Source: Paenibacillus sp. GSMTC-2017
GTDB lineage: Bacteria > Bacillota > Bacilli > Paenibacillales > Paenibacillaceae
Assembly (NCBI RefSeq): GCF_016019935.1
Contig: NZ_JAECMT010000004.1
Coordinates: 186,833-250,832, forward strand
Length of the DNA stretch: 64,000 nucleotides
Direction of reading: 5' to 3'
In this document: positions 8,941 to 17,802 of the stretch, piece by piece
How the letters are laid out: the number at the start of each line of letters is the position of its first letter
Position numbering within the stretch: position 1 is the stretch's first letter
Program-made: the position numbers and the translations under genes
The notes under the pieces: generated by a model
The model's database searches: none
The model's input: only the letters and a program-made list of their open reading frames with translations
What the model was told of the DNA's origin: nothing

Positions 8941-9660
8941 TTATTTCCTCACTATTTCTTCTACCAACTCGTCTAAAAATATAAATAGATGTCGATTCAT
9001 TAACGTATAATCGTATTGCTTAAGCTGATCTGGTTGCTGAACGAATCGGTTATTGTTCTGCTCAGACAGTTGCGCTTCTGAATGAGCGATTAACAGCTCG
9101 ATTAGCTCTTTTGTAAATTCCATATGACATTGAAAGCCGTACACACGTTCATTATATTGTATAATTTGACGGGGACAAGCTTCGCTATAAGCGATTATTG
9201 TGCAATCATCTGTTAATCCAGGCATATCATTATGCCAATGACCTACCGTACAAGTTTCACCGAAGTGTATGAATTTTGGATTGTTTTTGCTGTCCTCTGT
9301 AAAGAATATGGGGAAGTTTCCTATTTCCTTTTCTGGACTTCGCTCGCATCTTGCTCCCAAAGCTTCACCTATAAGCTGTGCCCCCAAGCAAACGCCTATT
9401 ACCGCTTTATTCGCCTGGATGAAACGATTAATTAGTGCGATTTCCGCTGCAGCATCAAAGTGGGGACACTCTTCCAAAGTTGTAGTTGTACTCTGAGGGC
9501 CTCCTAATACTAGTAATAGATCAATTTCTTCAGGAGATGTTGGGAGTGCTTCCCCGGCATATAATCTGGAATATTCGATATGATGTCCTCTTTCCTCAGC
9601 CCAAATCTGAAATGCGCCAGGCCCTTCGAAAAGCTCGTGAATAATAAAATGAATACGCAT
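8941..9660 (-). CDS. Class I glutamine amidotransferase-like protein
   Basis: 239 residues. The catalytic triad of the class I GATase fold is visible: nucleophile Cys91 in VIGVCLGAQLIGEALG, and His179 and Glu181 in GFQCHMEF, with the oxyanion-type LGGPQS near residue 52-57. It resembles stand-alone GMP-synthase-like amidotransferases (YfeJ type) whose acceptor partner is unknown; some homologues act as gamma-glutamyl hydrolases. The GGAGTGAAC just upstream is a good ribosome binding site. It is first in a two-gene unit with the YggS-family gene and divergent from a LysR regulator, which may control it. Confidence 0.88.
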   Translation of the reverse strand: MRIHFIIHELFEGPGAFQIWAEERGHHIEYSRLYAGEALPTSPEEIDLLLVLGGPQSTTTTLEECPHFDAAAEIALINRFIQANKAVIGVCLGAQLIGEALGARCERSPEKEIGNFPIFFTEDSKNNPKFIHFGETCTVGHWHNDMPGLTDDCTIIAYSEACPRQIIQYNERVYGFQCHMEFTKELIELLIAHSEAQLSEQNNNRFVQQPDQLKQYDYTLMNRHLFIFLDELVEEIVRK

Positions 9661-9790
9661 AAGTTCACTCCTTTATATAAGTGATAAGTGATAAGTGGAT
9701 GTTAAATCCGGCCATAAGGGAATCCGTTAATTTTTCATTATCATATCTAGTTCGATCTATTCGTTCAATCCTAGATCTTTACTCATAACG

Positions 9791-9805
9791 ATAGGTATAG
9801 CCTAT
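9791..9805. promoter_or_regulatory. Probable LysR-type regulator binding box
   Basis: ATAGG-N5-CCTAT is a perfect inverted repeat of the classic T-N11-A LysR box form. It lies in the 256-bp gap between the amidotransferase gene and the divergent LysR gene. Binding is inferred from pattern and position. Confidence 0.55.
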
Positions 9806-9916
9806 GAAATGGCTTTCACTATTCGCTAATACTGCTTTAACGATATAATTTACCTATGATTAGCTATAAGACGATTCGTATTACCTATTAAAATAGAAAG
9901 TAACAGGAGGGTGCTT

Positions 9917-10801
9917 GTGGAACTGAAGCAACTGGAATACTTTATGGCTGTATGTAAGGAACTGCACTTTACTCGTTCGGCTGAAAAACTAGGCATTGCG
10001 CAGCCTTCATTAAGCCAGCAAATACGTCTATTGGAGCATGAAATAGGTACCCCTTTGTTTGATCGCATAGGGAAAAAAACTGTGATTACAGAAGCAGGAA
10101 AAATACTGCAAAACCATTGCTATTCCATATTTGAGGAGCTATCCCAGGCGCAATTTGCGATTAATGAGCTACAGGGGTTACAGAGAGGAACGCTAAAAAT
10201 TGGCGCGCTACTCACTGTCGTCAATTACTTGCTTCCAGAAGCGGTAATCGAGTTTCATCGCAGTTATCCTAATATCGAGCTGTCCGTACTTGGCCTTCGA
10301 ACGGGAGACATATATAGTAGGCTTTTGCAAAATGAGCTTGATTTGGGTATTGTGATGCTGCCAATGGAGCACGATGAGTTGGAAGTTACTCCGTTATACA
10401 AAGATAATCTTGCCTTTGCAGTTCCTATCGATCATCCGATAGCTAAGCACGACGAAGCAAAAATTGATCTGTTACAACAGACATCTTCGATTCTTTTGCC
10501 CAACAGTTATTTTATGAGGGAGATCATTAATGAGCATTGTCGTTTAGCTCAATTTACACCTCGTCCGATACTTGAAATGACAACGATGGAGTCGATCATA
10601 ACGATGGTCGAAAAAGGTGCAGGGATTACTATTTTGCCAAAAGCGTATCTGGAGCATATTGATAATAAGCTTATTCAAATCGTCCCCATTCATGAACCGG
10701 TTATTGGGATCGAAATTGGTGTCGTCTACCGAAAAAACAAACGTTTGGGCAGAGCAAGTGGGATCTTTTTGGAACAATTACTTGCTGCAGTAAAGAGATA
10801 A
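9917..10801 (+). CDS. LysR-family transcriptional regulator
   Basis: 294 residues. The N-terminal winged helix-turn-helix (residues 1-60) reads MELKQLEYFMAVCKELHFTR then AEKLGIAQPSLSQQIRLLE, which is textbook LysR. Residues ~90-290 form the periplasmic-binding-like effector domain. A GTG at 9911 directly abuts the AGGAGG at 9905-9910, so the second GTG at 9917, six bases after it, is the likely start. It is divergent from the amidotransferase/YggS unit and shares a T-N11-A box with it, so it probably regulates that unit and itself. Effector unknown. Confidence 0.93.
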   Translation: MELKQLEYFMAVCKELHFTRSAEKLGIAQPSLSQQIRLLEHEIGTPLFDRIGKKTVITEAGKILQNHCYSIFEELSQAQFAINELQGLQRGTLKIGALLTVVNYLLPEAVIEFHRSYPNIELSVLGLRTGDIYSRLLQNELDLGIVMLPMEHDELEVTPLYKDNLAFAVPIDHPIAKHDEAKIDLLQQTSSILLPNSYFMREIINEHCRLAQFTPRPILEMTTMESIITMVEKGAGITILPKAYLEHIDNKLIQIVPIHEPVIGIEIGVVYRKNKRLGRASGIFLEQLLAAVKR

Positions 10802-11117
10802 TGACATAGGGACAAATCGTATTATCATTAATGGGATTACGCGAAAATAGGGAGACTTCTGATATGAGTTGTTTAGCTCATTTAGTAGTTTTCCTTATTT
10901 GCGTACAAACGGAGTAATAAAATAACTTGTTTATGGTTCTTACTTTTCACTTCGAATAGATGCAGAATATGTAAAGTTCTTTTATAACAGTACTCTCTGT
11001 CTATTAGCTGATAAAATTATTATCGAAGATGTGCAAATATACGAAAGAAGGACAACGAGGGTATGTTGCTTGAAAGCATGTAGCCTCTATTAATAGAGCA
11101 GGTTAGGACAAATCAAC
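10802..11117. other. Gene-free stretch with hairpins upstream of rsgA
   Basis: No coding sequence is supported. It contains the long hairpin at 10838-10905 (separate entry), a second possible stem at 11057-11087 pairing GAGG with CCTC, and a 14-bp perfect palindrome CTCTATTAATAGAG at 11085-11098. No known riboswitch core motif was recognised. Confidence 0.5.
10838..10905. repeat. Long imperfect hairpin element (68 nt)
   Basis: TACGC at 10838 pairs with GCGTA ending at 10905, and pairing continues with a few mismatches and bulges to ATGAG/CTCAT around an eight-base loop. No U-run follows, so it is not an ordinary terminator. The form suits a dispersed palindromic repeat or a stable small RNA. 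Confidence 0.5.
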
Positions 11118-11145
11118 TTGCAAAGTCCCAGTTTCATGCTACAAT
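11118..11145 (+). promoter_or_regulatory. Sigma-A promoter upstream of the leader peptide and rsgA-like gene
   Basis: TTGCAA (11118-11123), 16-bp spacer, and TGC-TACAAT (-10 at 11140-11145, with the extended TG). It lies about 55 bases before the small open frame at 11201 and about 210 bases before the GTPase. Confidence 0.65.
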
Positions 11146-11200
11146 AATTTGGAATAAAAGTACTAAGTTAGACAAATTAGCTTTGAGGGAGAGATGTTTA

Positions 11201-11260
11201 ATGAAAAATGTATCGATTGTTGAAGGTGTCGTAGTCGGGGTCGCAGAAATCCTCCTTTAA
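11201..11260 (+). CDS. Possible 19-residue leader peptide
   Basis: ATG at 11201 preceded by GAGGGAG at good spacing encodes MKNVSIVEGVVVGVAEILL and then stops. It sits between a good promoter and the RsgA-type GTPase, about 95 bases before that gene. It could be a regulatory leader, a decayed gene start, or chance; there is no homology evidence. Confidence 0.35.
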   Translation: MKNVSIVEGVVVGVAEILL

Positions 11261-11356
11261 AGCGAACAATGTTTTCGTTTCCCAAATGAGGATTTAACTG
11301 TGACTGGTCTTGGCGTTATAGCCAAATGTATTAGCCAATTACAGGGGGAATCCACA

Positions 11357-12442
11357 GTGAATCAACAAACAACTAATTCTGTATTACAATCGTTAGGCTG
11401 GAATGAGTATTTTTCTAAGTCATTTGCAACTTACGCTGAACAAGGCTACCAAGCTGGAAGAATCACATTGGAGCATAAACGGATATATCGTCTGCTTAGT
11501 GAACATGGTGAGCTTTTAGCTGAAGTAACAGGTAAACTACGGTTTGAAGCGACGGGTCGAGAGGATTTTCCTGCTGTTGGAGACTGGGTGGTCATAAAAC
11601 CTCGTCCAGAGGAACAAAAAGCTTCGATTCACGCCATACTTCCACGGAAGAGCAAGTTTTCTCGCAAATTGGCGGGAGACACGGTGGAAGAGCAAATTGT
11701 TGCAGCGAATGTAGATACTGTATTTTTAGTGAATGCCTTAAATAATGACTTTAATATACGCAGGATGGAACGATATTTGATTCTTGCATGGGAAAGTGGC
11801 GCTACGCCGGTAATTGTGCTCAGCAAAGCTGACTTATGCGACGATTTGGAAGCACGTATGGCAGAGGTAGAATCAATTGCAATCGGTGTCCCTATTCATG
11901 TAGTCAGTGCCGCACAAGGAGAAGGGTTAGATCAGCTCGAACATTACTTGGGTGTAGGCAATACTATCGCGCTTATAGGATCATCGGGCGTAGGAAAATC
12001 TACTTTAATTAACACCTTAAGCGGAACTGACATGCTGCGAGTTAATGCTGCACGTGATGGAGATGATCGTGGTCGTCATACGACGACGCATCGTGAGCTC
12101 GTTCAATTACCGAGTGGTGCTCTCATGATCGATACACCTGGTATGAGAGAATTGCAATTATTGGATGCCGATGAAGGTTTTCATGGTGCATTCGACGATG
12201 TGGACTCGATTGTGGAGTCATGCCGATTCAATGACTGTAAGCACCAGAAAGAGCCTGGTTGTGCCGTTCGTACAGCATTAGCCGACGGCTCATTGGAACA
12301 GGCTCGTTTTGACAGTTATCTCAAGCTCCAACGTGAGATGGCCTATGTAGCTCGCAAAGAGAATGAAAGACTGGCGGCCAATGAAAAAGCAAAGTGGAAA
12401 AAGATTAGTATGGAGTTAAGACAACGAAAACCGAAAAGATAA
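11357..12442 (+). CDS. RsgA-type circularly permuted ribosome small-subunit GTPase
   Basis: 361 residues. The G motifs occur in permuted order: G4-like VLSKADL near residue 153, then the P-loop GSSGVGKST at about 208-216, then DTPGMREL. The zinc knuckle of the C-terminal domain is intact, C289-x4-C-x-H-x5-C302. An OB-fold precedes the GTPase. RsgA proteins act late in 30S subunit maturation. The GTG at 11357 follows AGGGGG by 8 bases and is preferred to the longer frame from 11300. Bacillales often have a longer paralogue besides the canonical rsgA of the prpC-prkC cluster; lack of that context and the basic C-terminal tail suggest this is such a paralogue. Confidence 0.92.
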   Translation: MNQQTTNSVLQSLGWNEYFSKSFATYAEQGYQAGRITLEHKRIYRLLSEHGELLAEVTGKLRFEATGREDFPAVGDWVVIKPRPEEQKASIHAILPRKSKFSRKLAGDTVEEQIVAANVDTVFLVNALNNDFNIRRMERYLILAWESGATPVIVLSKADLCDDLEARMAEVESIAIGVPIHVVSAAQGEGLDQLEHYLGVGNTIALIGSSGVGKSTLINTLSGTDMLRVNAARDGDDRGRHTTTHRELVQLPSGALMIDTPGMRELQLLDADEGFHGAFDDVDSIVESCRFNDCKHQKEPGCAVRTALADGSLEQARFDSYLKLQREMAYVARKENERLAANEKAKWKKISMELRQRKPKR

Positions 12443-12454
12443 GTGAGTGCGAAG

Positions 12455-12488
12455 AGAGCCTAAGAAGCGATTCTAGGGCTCTTTTTTT
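12455..12488 (+). terminator. Intrinsic terminator after the RsgA-type gene
   Basis: Stem AGAGCC...GGGCTCT extended inward by AGAA/TTCT, followed by seven T residues. Confidence 0.9.
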
Positions 12489-12518
12489 GATTTTTCATTA
12501 GGAGAGCGTTCCTTTAAA

Positions 12519-13157
12519 CTAGATTGTTAAAAGGGAAAATGATGAAGCGGTTACCTTACGCTGTATTTCGCTGATAACACATGCAACCATAATTGATTCT
12601 TGTAGACGGCTCTGACGGATGTCCCCTAAGTCAATAATATCGCTCCATCCAAGATGGTTAAGCACCATTTCAACCTGCTTTTTTGAGTGATTGTCATTGC
12701 CTGACACAAACATAGTTGGTGTACCATCTTCGAAGCTAGGGCGAACCATTACCTTGTCGCTAACCGTATTGAGAGTTTTCACAACGTGACTAAGCGGTAA
12801 TAATTGCTGAACAGTTTCGCCCGCAGACGTGGTTTCGTATAGTAAACGGGGACCGTTGCTAAACGTAACAGCATTAGTTACATCAATGACGATTTTGTTC
12901 TTCATGTACTGGTGATCGATCGTTTCGAGAACGTCTTCCACACATGACCATGGAAGCGCCAAGATGATGATATCACCAAACCGAATAACCTTGTTAAATG
13001 AAACGATGTCACCATTAGAATCGACCTCTTGTTTCCACGTATAATGCTTCGAATGAAGCGGGTCACGGCTACTTATTAAAGTAGGATAACCAGCTTGAAT
13101 CAAACCTTTCCCTAACGTTTTTCCAACATTACCTGATCCGATAATGCCAATATTCAT
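12519..13157 (-). CDS. NADP-binding oxidoreductase, F420-dependent NADP reductase-like
   Basis: 212 residues. The Rossmann motif GIIGSGNVGKTLG begins at residue 4 and SSRDP follows the second strand, a pattern seen in NADPH-binding members of the NADP_F420 oxidoreductase family. In Firmicutes lacking F420 these proteins are reductases of uncertain substrate. It is divergent from an HxlR regulator 128 bp away, a frequent pairing for redox-sensing control, so it is probably that regulator's target. The C-terminus is short, with no additional dehydrogenase domain. Confidence 0.85.
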   Translation of the reverse strand: MNIGIIGSGNVGKTLGKGLIQAGYPTLISSRDPLHSKHYTWKQEVDSNGDIVSFNKVIRFGDIIILALPWSCVEDVLETIDHQYMKNKIVIDVTNAVTFSNGPRLLYETTSAGETVQQLLPLSHVVKTLNTVSDKVMVRPSFEDGTPTMFVSGNDNHSKKQVEMVLNHLGWSDIIDLGDIRQSRLQESIMVACVISEIQRKVTASSFSLLTI

Positions 13158-13285
13158 AACTTCCTCTCCCTTCTTAGAGAGATTTTATGTGCTATTCGCA
13201 AAATCAACAAGAAGGCACTTATTAGTATCCAACATGAACAATGTGATTAGTCGTATAATGTTGTTAAAAACGCTGAGGTGAGTGA

Positions 13286-13615
13286 ATGACTGTCAAAGCA
13301 AACGATTGTCCTGTAGAGCTAGTGTTTTCTCTCTTAAGTGGAAAATGGAAAATTTCAATCTATCGGCATCTCTACAATAATGAATCTGTTCGATATGGAG
13401 GGCTGAAACGTCATATTCCTTCCATCACCAAAAAAATGCTGACCGAACAGCTTCGAGAGCTTGAATCGGACGGCATAATCCAGAGAAAAATATATGATGA
13501 AATTCCGCCCAAAGTGGAATATTCGTTAACGGAGCATGGCCGTTCCATGATTGTATTTCTAGATATGATGAGTGAGTGGGGCATCAAGCACATCTATTCA
13601 GAAACATCGCTATGA
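13286..13615 (+). CDS. HxlR-family transcriptional regulator
   Basis: 109 residues with the canonical HxlR winged helix: CPVELVFSLLSGKWKISIYR at the N-terminus, then the LKRHIPSITKKMLTEQLREL recognition region and the YSLTEHGRS wing end. A conserved N-terminal cysteine (Cys8) is at the position that senses quinones and diamide in YodB/HypR-type members. GAGGTGAGTG gives a strong ribosome binding site. It is divergent from the F420-type oxidoreductase and its end overlaps the convergent hydrolase gene by 6 bp. Confidence 0.93.
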   Translation: MTVKANDCPVELVFSLLSGKWKISIYRHLYNNESVRYGGLKRHIPSITKKMLTEQLRELESDGIIQRKIYDEIPPKVEYSLTEHGRSMIVFLDMMSEWGIKHIYSETSL

Positions 13616-14368
13616 ATAATGCACCATTTGAATACATTCTTGAACCGCTTGGACTACTATCGCTGGTTCTGTTAATTGCGGAAAGTGCCCGCTGTTATAA
13701 GCTATAATGTGTTTGCTTTTACTGCTAAGTCTCACGAAATCGAGCTGGTTGTCTTTGCGAATTCGAAAGATTGGGTCGGGCATCATTGGCGGCTTCTTGC
13801 CCCCAGAGACAACAAACAATGGGATATTAGGGAATGGTCCAGCCTCTGCAATTTGATGTACGGTGTCTTCTACAAAGCCCGTTTCATTCCATTTACGACT
13901 AGGAAATAAAGAGTCAAATAGCTTAAAACCTCGATTGATACTGCGAACGAATAAACCTTGTGTCTTATTGATAGCAACGTCTAATGGATGGCTGGCATCA
14001 AGAAGCACGACACCCGAAATTTCGTTTCTGTATTGCCTTGCATATAAATTGGCATATAGTCCTCCGAGAGAGTGCCCTACGAGAATATAAGGAGGTTTGA
14101 TGTTCAGTTCCTTCAATAATTGTCTTAGTGAGCCGAGTATAGCATCTCCGTGTTGTGGTCTTGTCGGTTTATCACTTCTACCTATACCTAATCGGTTATA
14201 AGCTATAACAGTCGTGTGTTCTGCAATCTCATTAAACACTTTGAACCAACCTTCAATAGGACCGCTACCTCCATTAATAAGGACAACAGCGGGTGTACCT
14301 TTTCCTGATAAGGCATACTCAACATTACCGCTATCCGTTCGGATGATTTGCTTAGCAATAGGTTTCAT
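13610..14368 (-). CDS. Alpha/beta hydrolase
   Basis: 252 residues of the alpha/beta-hydrolase fold. The nucleophile elbow GHSLGG places Ser100, the general acid is probably Asp124 (VVLLDASHP), and the histidine is His228 (NSGHFPQL). The oxyanion-hole segment INGGSGP is near residue 31. The substrate cannot be read from sequence; the small cap between residues ~130 and 190 is like epoxide hydrolase/haloperoxidase-type enzymes. RBS AGAGGTG. It converges on the HxlR gene. Confidence 0.87.
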   Translation of the reverse strand: MKPIAKQIIRTDSGNVEYALSGKGTPAVVLINGGSGPIEGWFKVFNEIAEHTTVIAYNRLGIGRSDKPTRPQHGDAILGSLRQLLKELNIKPPYILVGHSLGGLYANLYARQYRNEISGVVLLDASHPLDVAINKTQGLFVRSINRGFKLFDSLFPSRKWNETGFVEDTVHQIAEAGPFPNIPLFVVSGGKKPPMMPDPIFRIRKDNQLDFVRLSSKSKHIIAYNSGHFPQLTEPAIVVQAVQECIQMVHYS

Positions 14369-14580
14369 AATTGCACCTCTTTATGAGTGGATTTTTCCTT
14401 CGATCATCGGATAAATCCATTATATCGATCTAGTATTACGAAGCATCCAACTAAAGATTAATTCCATATAAATTATTCCCTATGCAGGAGGAGAAAGTTA
14501 ATCTTCCTGTAATGTTCAATTACTGTCGTCCAAATCCTTCCATGATATAATAGACCCATCTTTTACTGAGGTGATCAGGA

Positions 14581-15306
14581 ATGAATGATGCCAACATCTT
14601 AATTGTTGACGATGAACGTGCTATTGTGAAGATGATGATCATTATGCTTCGCAAAGAACATTTTTCTAATATAGATACTGTATTCAATGGAGAAGAAGCA
14701 CTAGTGGCATGCGAGCGCAAAAGGTATGATCTGATACTGCTTGACGTCACGATGCCCGGTTTAAGCGGCTTTGACATTTGCCCGTTAATCCGTAGGACTA
14801 CAGATGCCCCGATTATGTTTATAACGGCGCGGGATTCAGACTTCGATAAACTATCGGGATTTGCCGTGGGTGGAGACGATTACATAACAAAACCATTTAA
14901 TCCTCTTGAGGTCGTTGCACGTATGAAGGCACAACTGCGTCGTTATATGCGTGTAAAAGTGATAGATCAGCATACTGCGCGCAGCTATGATTTTGGTCGC
15001 TTCCAAGTAGACGAATCGGAAGCAACGCTGACTGTGGAAGGGCGCATCTCGCATTGTCCGGCGTTAGTTTTTCAATTGCTCTTATTTTTTTGTAAACATC
15101 CCAATCGAGTATTTAGTAAGGGCGAGTTGTATCAACGGGTTTGGAGTGAAGAGGCATATTATGAAGATAATACTGTCGTTGTTCATATCCATCGTATTCG
15201 AGAAAGAATTGAAGCCGACCCTTCGAGACCTAAGTATCTAGTCAATGTAAGAGGAATAGGGTATAAGTTGATTCTTCCGAAGACGGAGGATAGAGATGAT
15301 TCGTAA
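14581..15306 (+). CDS. OmpR/PhoB-family response regulator
   Basis: 241 residues: receiver domain 1-120 with phospho-acceptor Asp55 (LILLDVTMPG), acidic pair Asp10/Asp11, and the conserved KPF; then a winged-helix DNA-binding domain (ELYQRVWSE, VVVHIHRIRERIE, VRGIGYKL). It overlaps the following histidine kinase by 11 bp, so the two form a coupled pair. The signal is unknown. Confidence 0.95.
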   Translation: MNDANILIVDDERAIVKMMIIMLRKEHFSNIDTVFNGEEALVACERKRYDLILLDVTMPGLSGFDICPLIRRTTDAPIMFITARDSDFDKLSGFAVGGDDYITKPFNPLEVVARMKAQLRRYMRVKVIDQHTARSYDFGRFQVDESEATLTVEGRISHCPALVFQLLLFFCKHPNRVFSKGELYQRVWSEEAYYEDNTVVVHIHRIRERIEADPSRPKYLVNVRGIGYKLILPKTEDRDDS

Positions 15307-17011
15307 ACGGCTGACAGTACGATTTGTATGGCAACTGGTCATGTCTGGAGCCATTCTCGCTGTTGTTGCGATCGCCATTGTGACTTGGATGCTCGGGAAG
15401 TTTGCAGAGATAGAAATGAATAGGAATTTTGCCCCGCTGGGGATATCACAACTAATCGCTGAAGCGACAATTGATGCGCAAGGGTTAATCGTTGATCCGA
15501 AGTTGCTGCAACGGCTGCAGGAAGACGGCGGCTGGTTACAAAGTCTCGATGGGAACGGGAGTGTACTACAATCTTTTAATGCTCCGGACGATTTGCCCAC
15601 ACATTATATTCCGGGGAAGCTAATGGATTATTGGATAGGCAGCGAGCCGTTTCCTTATAAGCTTGGGATGTGGATACAAGAGAAGGACGGACATTTATAT
15701 ACACTACTTTATGGCGCTCGGTCGCAGACAGAAGATTTGTTAAGGGACGTTATGGCTGATGGCCAAATACAAAACGACATGATTTCATTTTCCGCTCATG
15801 TATTGTCCCAGATAGACAAAGCAGGCAGCTCGATTCAGGTGTTAGATTCCAAAGGGGTAGAAATAGCTGCTTGGAGAAAGCCTATCGATGCTCCAAAATC
15901 TTATTCGTTGCAGGAACTCGCGATGGGCTCTAATGACCAAGTGAAAAATGGTATGAGGATGGACACACGATATGATGATTCTACTGGGCTAACATGGGTG
16001 TATCACTATAGAGTAAACGACGGATCGGAGACACAATTAGTTGGTGTTCCGATCATCAACACTGAAGCAGAGGTAATTATTATCGGAATTGCAACGTTCT
16101 TAATTTTGGCTTTCCTTGTTTTTGTATCATTGTCTTTATGGTACGCCAACTGGTTCGTAGCTCCGATTATTCATATTCTCGGATGGATTCAAAGACTAGG
16201 GAAAGGTGATTATACTAAAGGTACAGAGAAGCGCAATCACCGTATATTTATCGAAGTGATGGAATCGATACATACTCTAGCAGCAACACTTCAAGCGGCA
16301 AGGGATGCCGAAGCACTCGCTCAGAAAAATCGTGCAGCGTGGATCGCTGGAGTTACTCATGACATGAAGACACCGTTATCTTCTATTAAGGGGTACGCAC
16401 ATATGTTGGAAGCAGAGAACTACAGTTGGTCAGAAGACGAGGTACGGGAGTTTGCGTCAACGATACTTGAAAAGTCAGCGTACATCGATAAACTAAACAG
16501 TGATCTGGCATTAACGTTCAGACTTAAGAGCGGGGATATTCCTGTCAAAATGGAGCTTAAAGATATCGGGATGTTATTACCCGAATCGATAAGAAGTGCC
16601 ACTTCTCATCCGATGTATGAAAGTGAACGAGTTCGATATTCGATTCCGTCCACTCCTATTATGGCGATGGTCTATTCGCCTTGGTTTGACCGTATTGTTG
16701 ATAATCTTATAGCCAACGCGTTTATTCATAATTCGGAAGGGACTAGAATAGATATTGAATTGTCCAAGCTTCCGGAGAATGGATGGCGCATTGATTTCAG
16801 CGATGATGGGCGAGGGATGAACGAACAGACAATCAAACAATTGTTCGAACGTTATTATCGGGGAACGGACACCGAAAGCGCAGTGGAAGGCAGTGGTCTT
16901 GGAATGGCTGTCACTAAGGAGTTGGTTCAAGCAATGGGAGGCCGCATTAAGGTCAATTCGAGGCTAGGTAAAGGAACGATGATTAGTATCATCTGGGATG
17001 CTTCACGCTGA
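15296..17011 (+). CDS. Membrane sensor histidine kinase
   Basis: 571 residues. Transmembrane helix near 11-33, an extracytoplasmic sensor region of about 225 residues, a second helix near 260-282, HAMP, then HisKA with phospho-acceptor His355 in VTHDMKTPLSSIKGYA. The ATPase domain has N (NLIANAF), G1 (DDGRGM) and G2 (GSGLGMAV) boxes. It pairs with the overlapping OmpR-type regulator. The large outer domain suggests direct sensing of an external ligand or envelope state. Confidence 0.94.
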   Translation: MIRKRLTVRFVWQLVMSGAILAVVAIAIVTWMLGKFAEIEMNRNFAPLGISQLIAEATIDAQGLIVDPKLLQRLQEDGGWLQSLDGNGSVLQSFNAPDDLPTHYIPGKLMDYWIGSEPFPYKLGMWIQEKDGHLYTLLYGARSQTEDLLRDVMADGQIQNDMISFSAHVLSQIDKAGSSIQVLDSKGVEIAAWRKPIDAPKSYSLQELAMGSNDQVKNGMRMDTRYDDSTGLTWVYHYRVNDGSETQLVGVPIINTEAEVIIIGIATFLILAFLVFVSLSLWYANWFVAPIIHILGWIQRLGKGDYTKGTEKRNHRIFIEVMESIHTLAATLQAARDAEALAQKNRAAWIAGVTHDMKTPLSSIKGYAHMLEAENYSWSEDEVREFASTILEKSAYIDKLNSDLALTFRLKSGDIPVKMELKDIGMLLPESIRSATSHPMYESERVRYSIPSTPIMAMVYSPWFDRIVDNLIANAFIHNSEGTRIDIELSKLPENGWRIDFSDDGRGMNEQTIKQLFERYYRGTDTESAVEGSGLGMAVTKELVQAMGGRIKVNSRLGKGTMISIIWDASR

Positions 17012-17061
17012 TTGGCTCGTCGGATATAAGCAACGAAAATCGAAGACATAAGAAATATGAA

Positions 17062-17088
17062 AGAGCCCTAGTGAACGGGGCTCTTTTT
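17062..17088 (+). terminator. Intrinsic terminator after the kinase gene
   Basis: AGAGCCC/GGGGCTCT stem with an eight-base loop, followed by five T residues. Confidence 0.92.
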
Positions 17089-17222
17089 GTTAGTGGGATT
17101 CAGTCGGTGTGACTTAACATTAGAGGTGCAACAATAGTTCTATGGACTTCTGTTTGATTTAATATAAGCCCCGTACTTGTCCAGATTTAAGGATCAATTA
17201 GTGCTAATTGTTATACAATTAG

Positions 17223-17609
17223 CTATTTGTGTTTTTCCAAGTTTAGTTTTTCATCTTCAGTTGTTTCTTCATGTGCTGAAGCTGATTTTAGGATACTGTT
17301 TATCACTTCGCTGTCTCTTACCTTTATCCCTTGTTGCCCGCCTAATTCATCATTCTCTTTTCCCGCTATTCCACTTCTTCCATTTCCATCTGCAAATTGC
17401 GACTTATTATTTGCCGTTTCACTATGATTATTAGCGTTTTGTCCCCCTTGATTGGCATTCATGCCAACATTTCTATTGATCTGTCCTCCGCCCTCTGCTC
17501 TTTGTTCAATCTGGACATGTGTACCTCCGATCGTGATGTTGTAGACAAAATTAAAGTTAATACTAATAGTAAAATTCTCTTTATTGTCAGCATTTGAATG
17601 TGACGACAT
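17223..17609 (-). CDS. Asn/Gly/Gln-rich small hydrophilic protein, unknown function
   Basis: 128 residues from the ATG at 17609, which has GGAGGAG at ideal spacing (the frame itself opens earlier). Residues ~10-40 alternate polar and aliphatic residues (FTISINFNFVYNITIGG) as in a beta-strand or amyloid-like stretch. Residues 45-90 are low complexity, rich in Asn, Gly and Gln. The C-terminus is acidic/lysine-rich. There is no signal peptide and no recognised family. Spore-coat or matrix-like proteins have such composition, but this is only a resemblance. Confidence 0.65.
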   Translation of the reverse strand: MSSHSNADNKENFTISINFNFVYNITIGGTHVQIEQRAEGGGQINRNVGMNANQGGQNANNHSETANNKSQFADGNGRSGIAGKENDELGGQQGIKVRDSEVINSILKSASAHEETTEDEKLNLEKHK

Positions 17610-17802
17610 AGGACTCTCCTCCTTTCCTTTGAATACAATACATATATTCACAACGATTAGGAATTGATTAGACAAGCTAATAAATAGCAGCCAATTTATT
17701 GCGCATCGTTATCATGCAAAGAAAAATGTTGACGTTGGTGATGCTGTAATACACCATTAATGTTGTATTGATTTCAACGGAGTTAGTCGAATGGGGTGAC
17801 CT

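Noticed and set aside
11041..11100. Riboswitch upstream of the RsgA-type gene
   Set aside because: Stems can be drawn, but no conserved core of a known riboswitch class was recognised, and it lies upstream of the best promoter.
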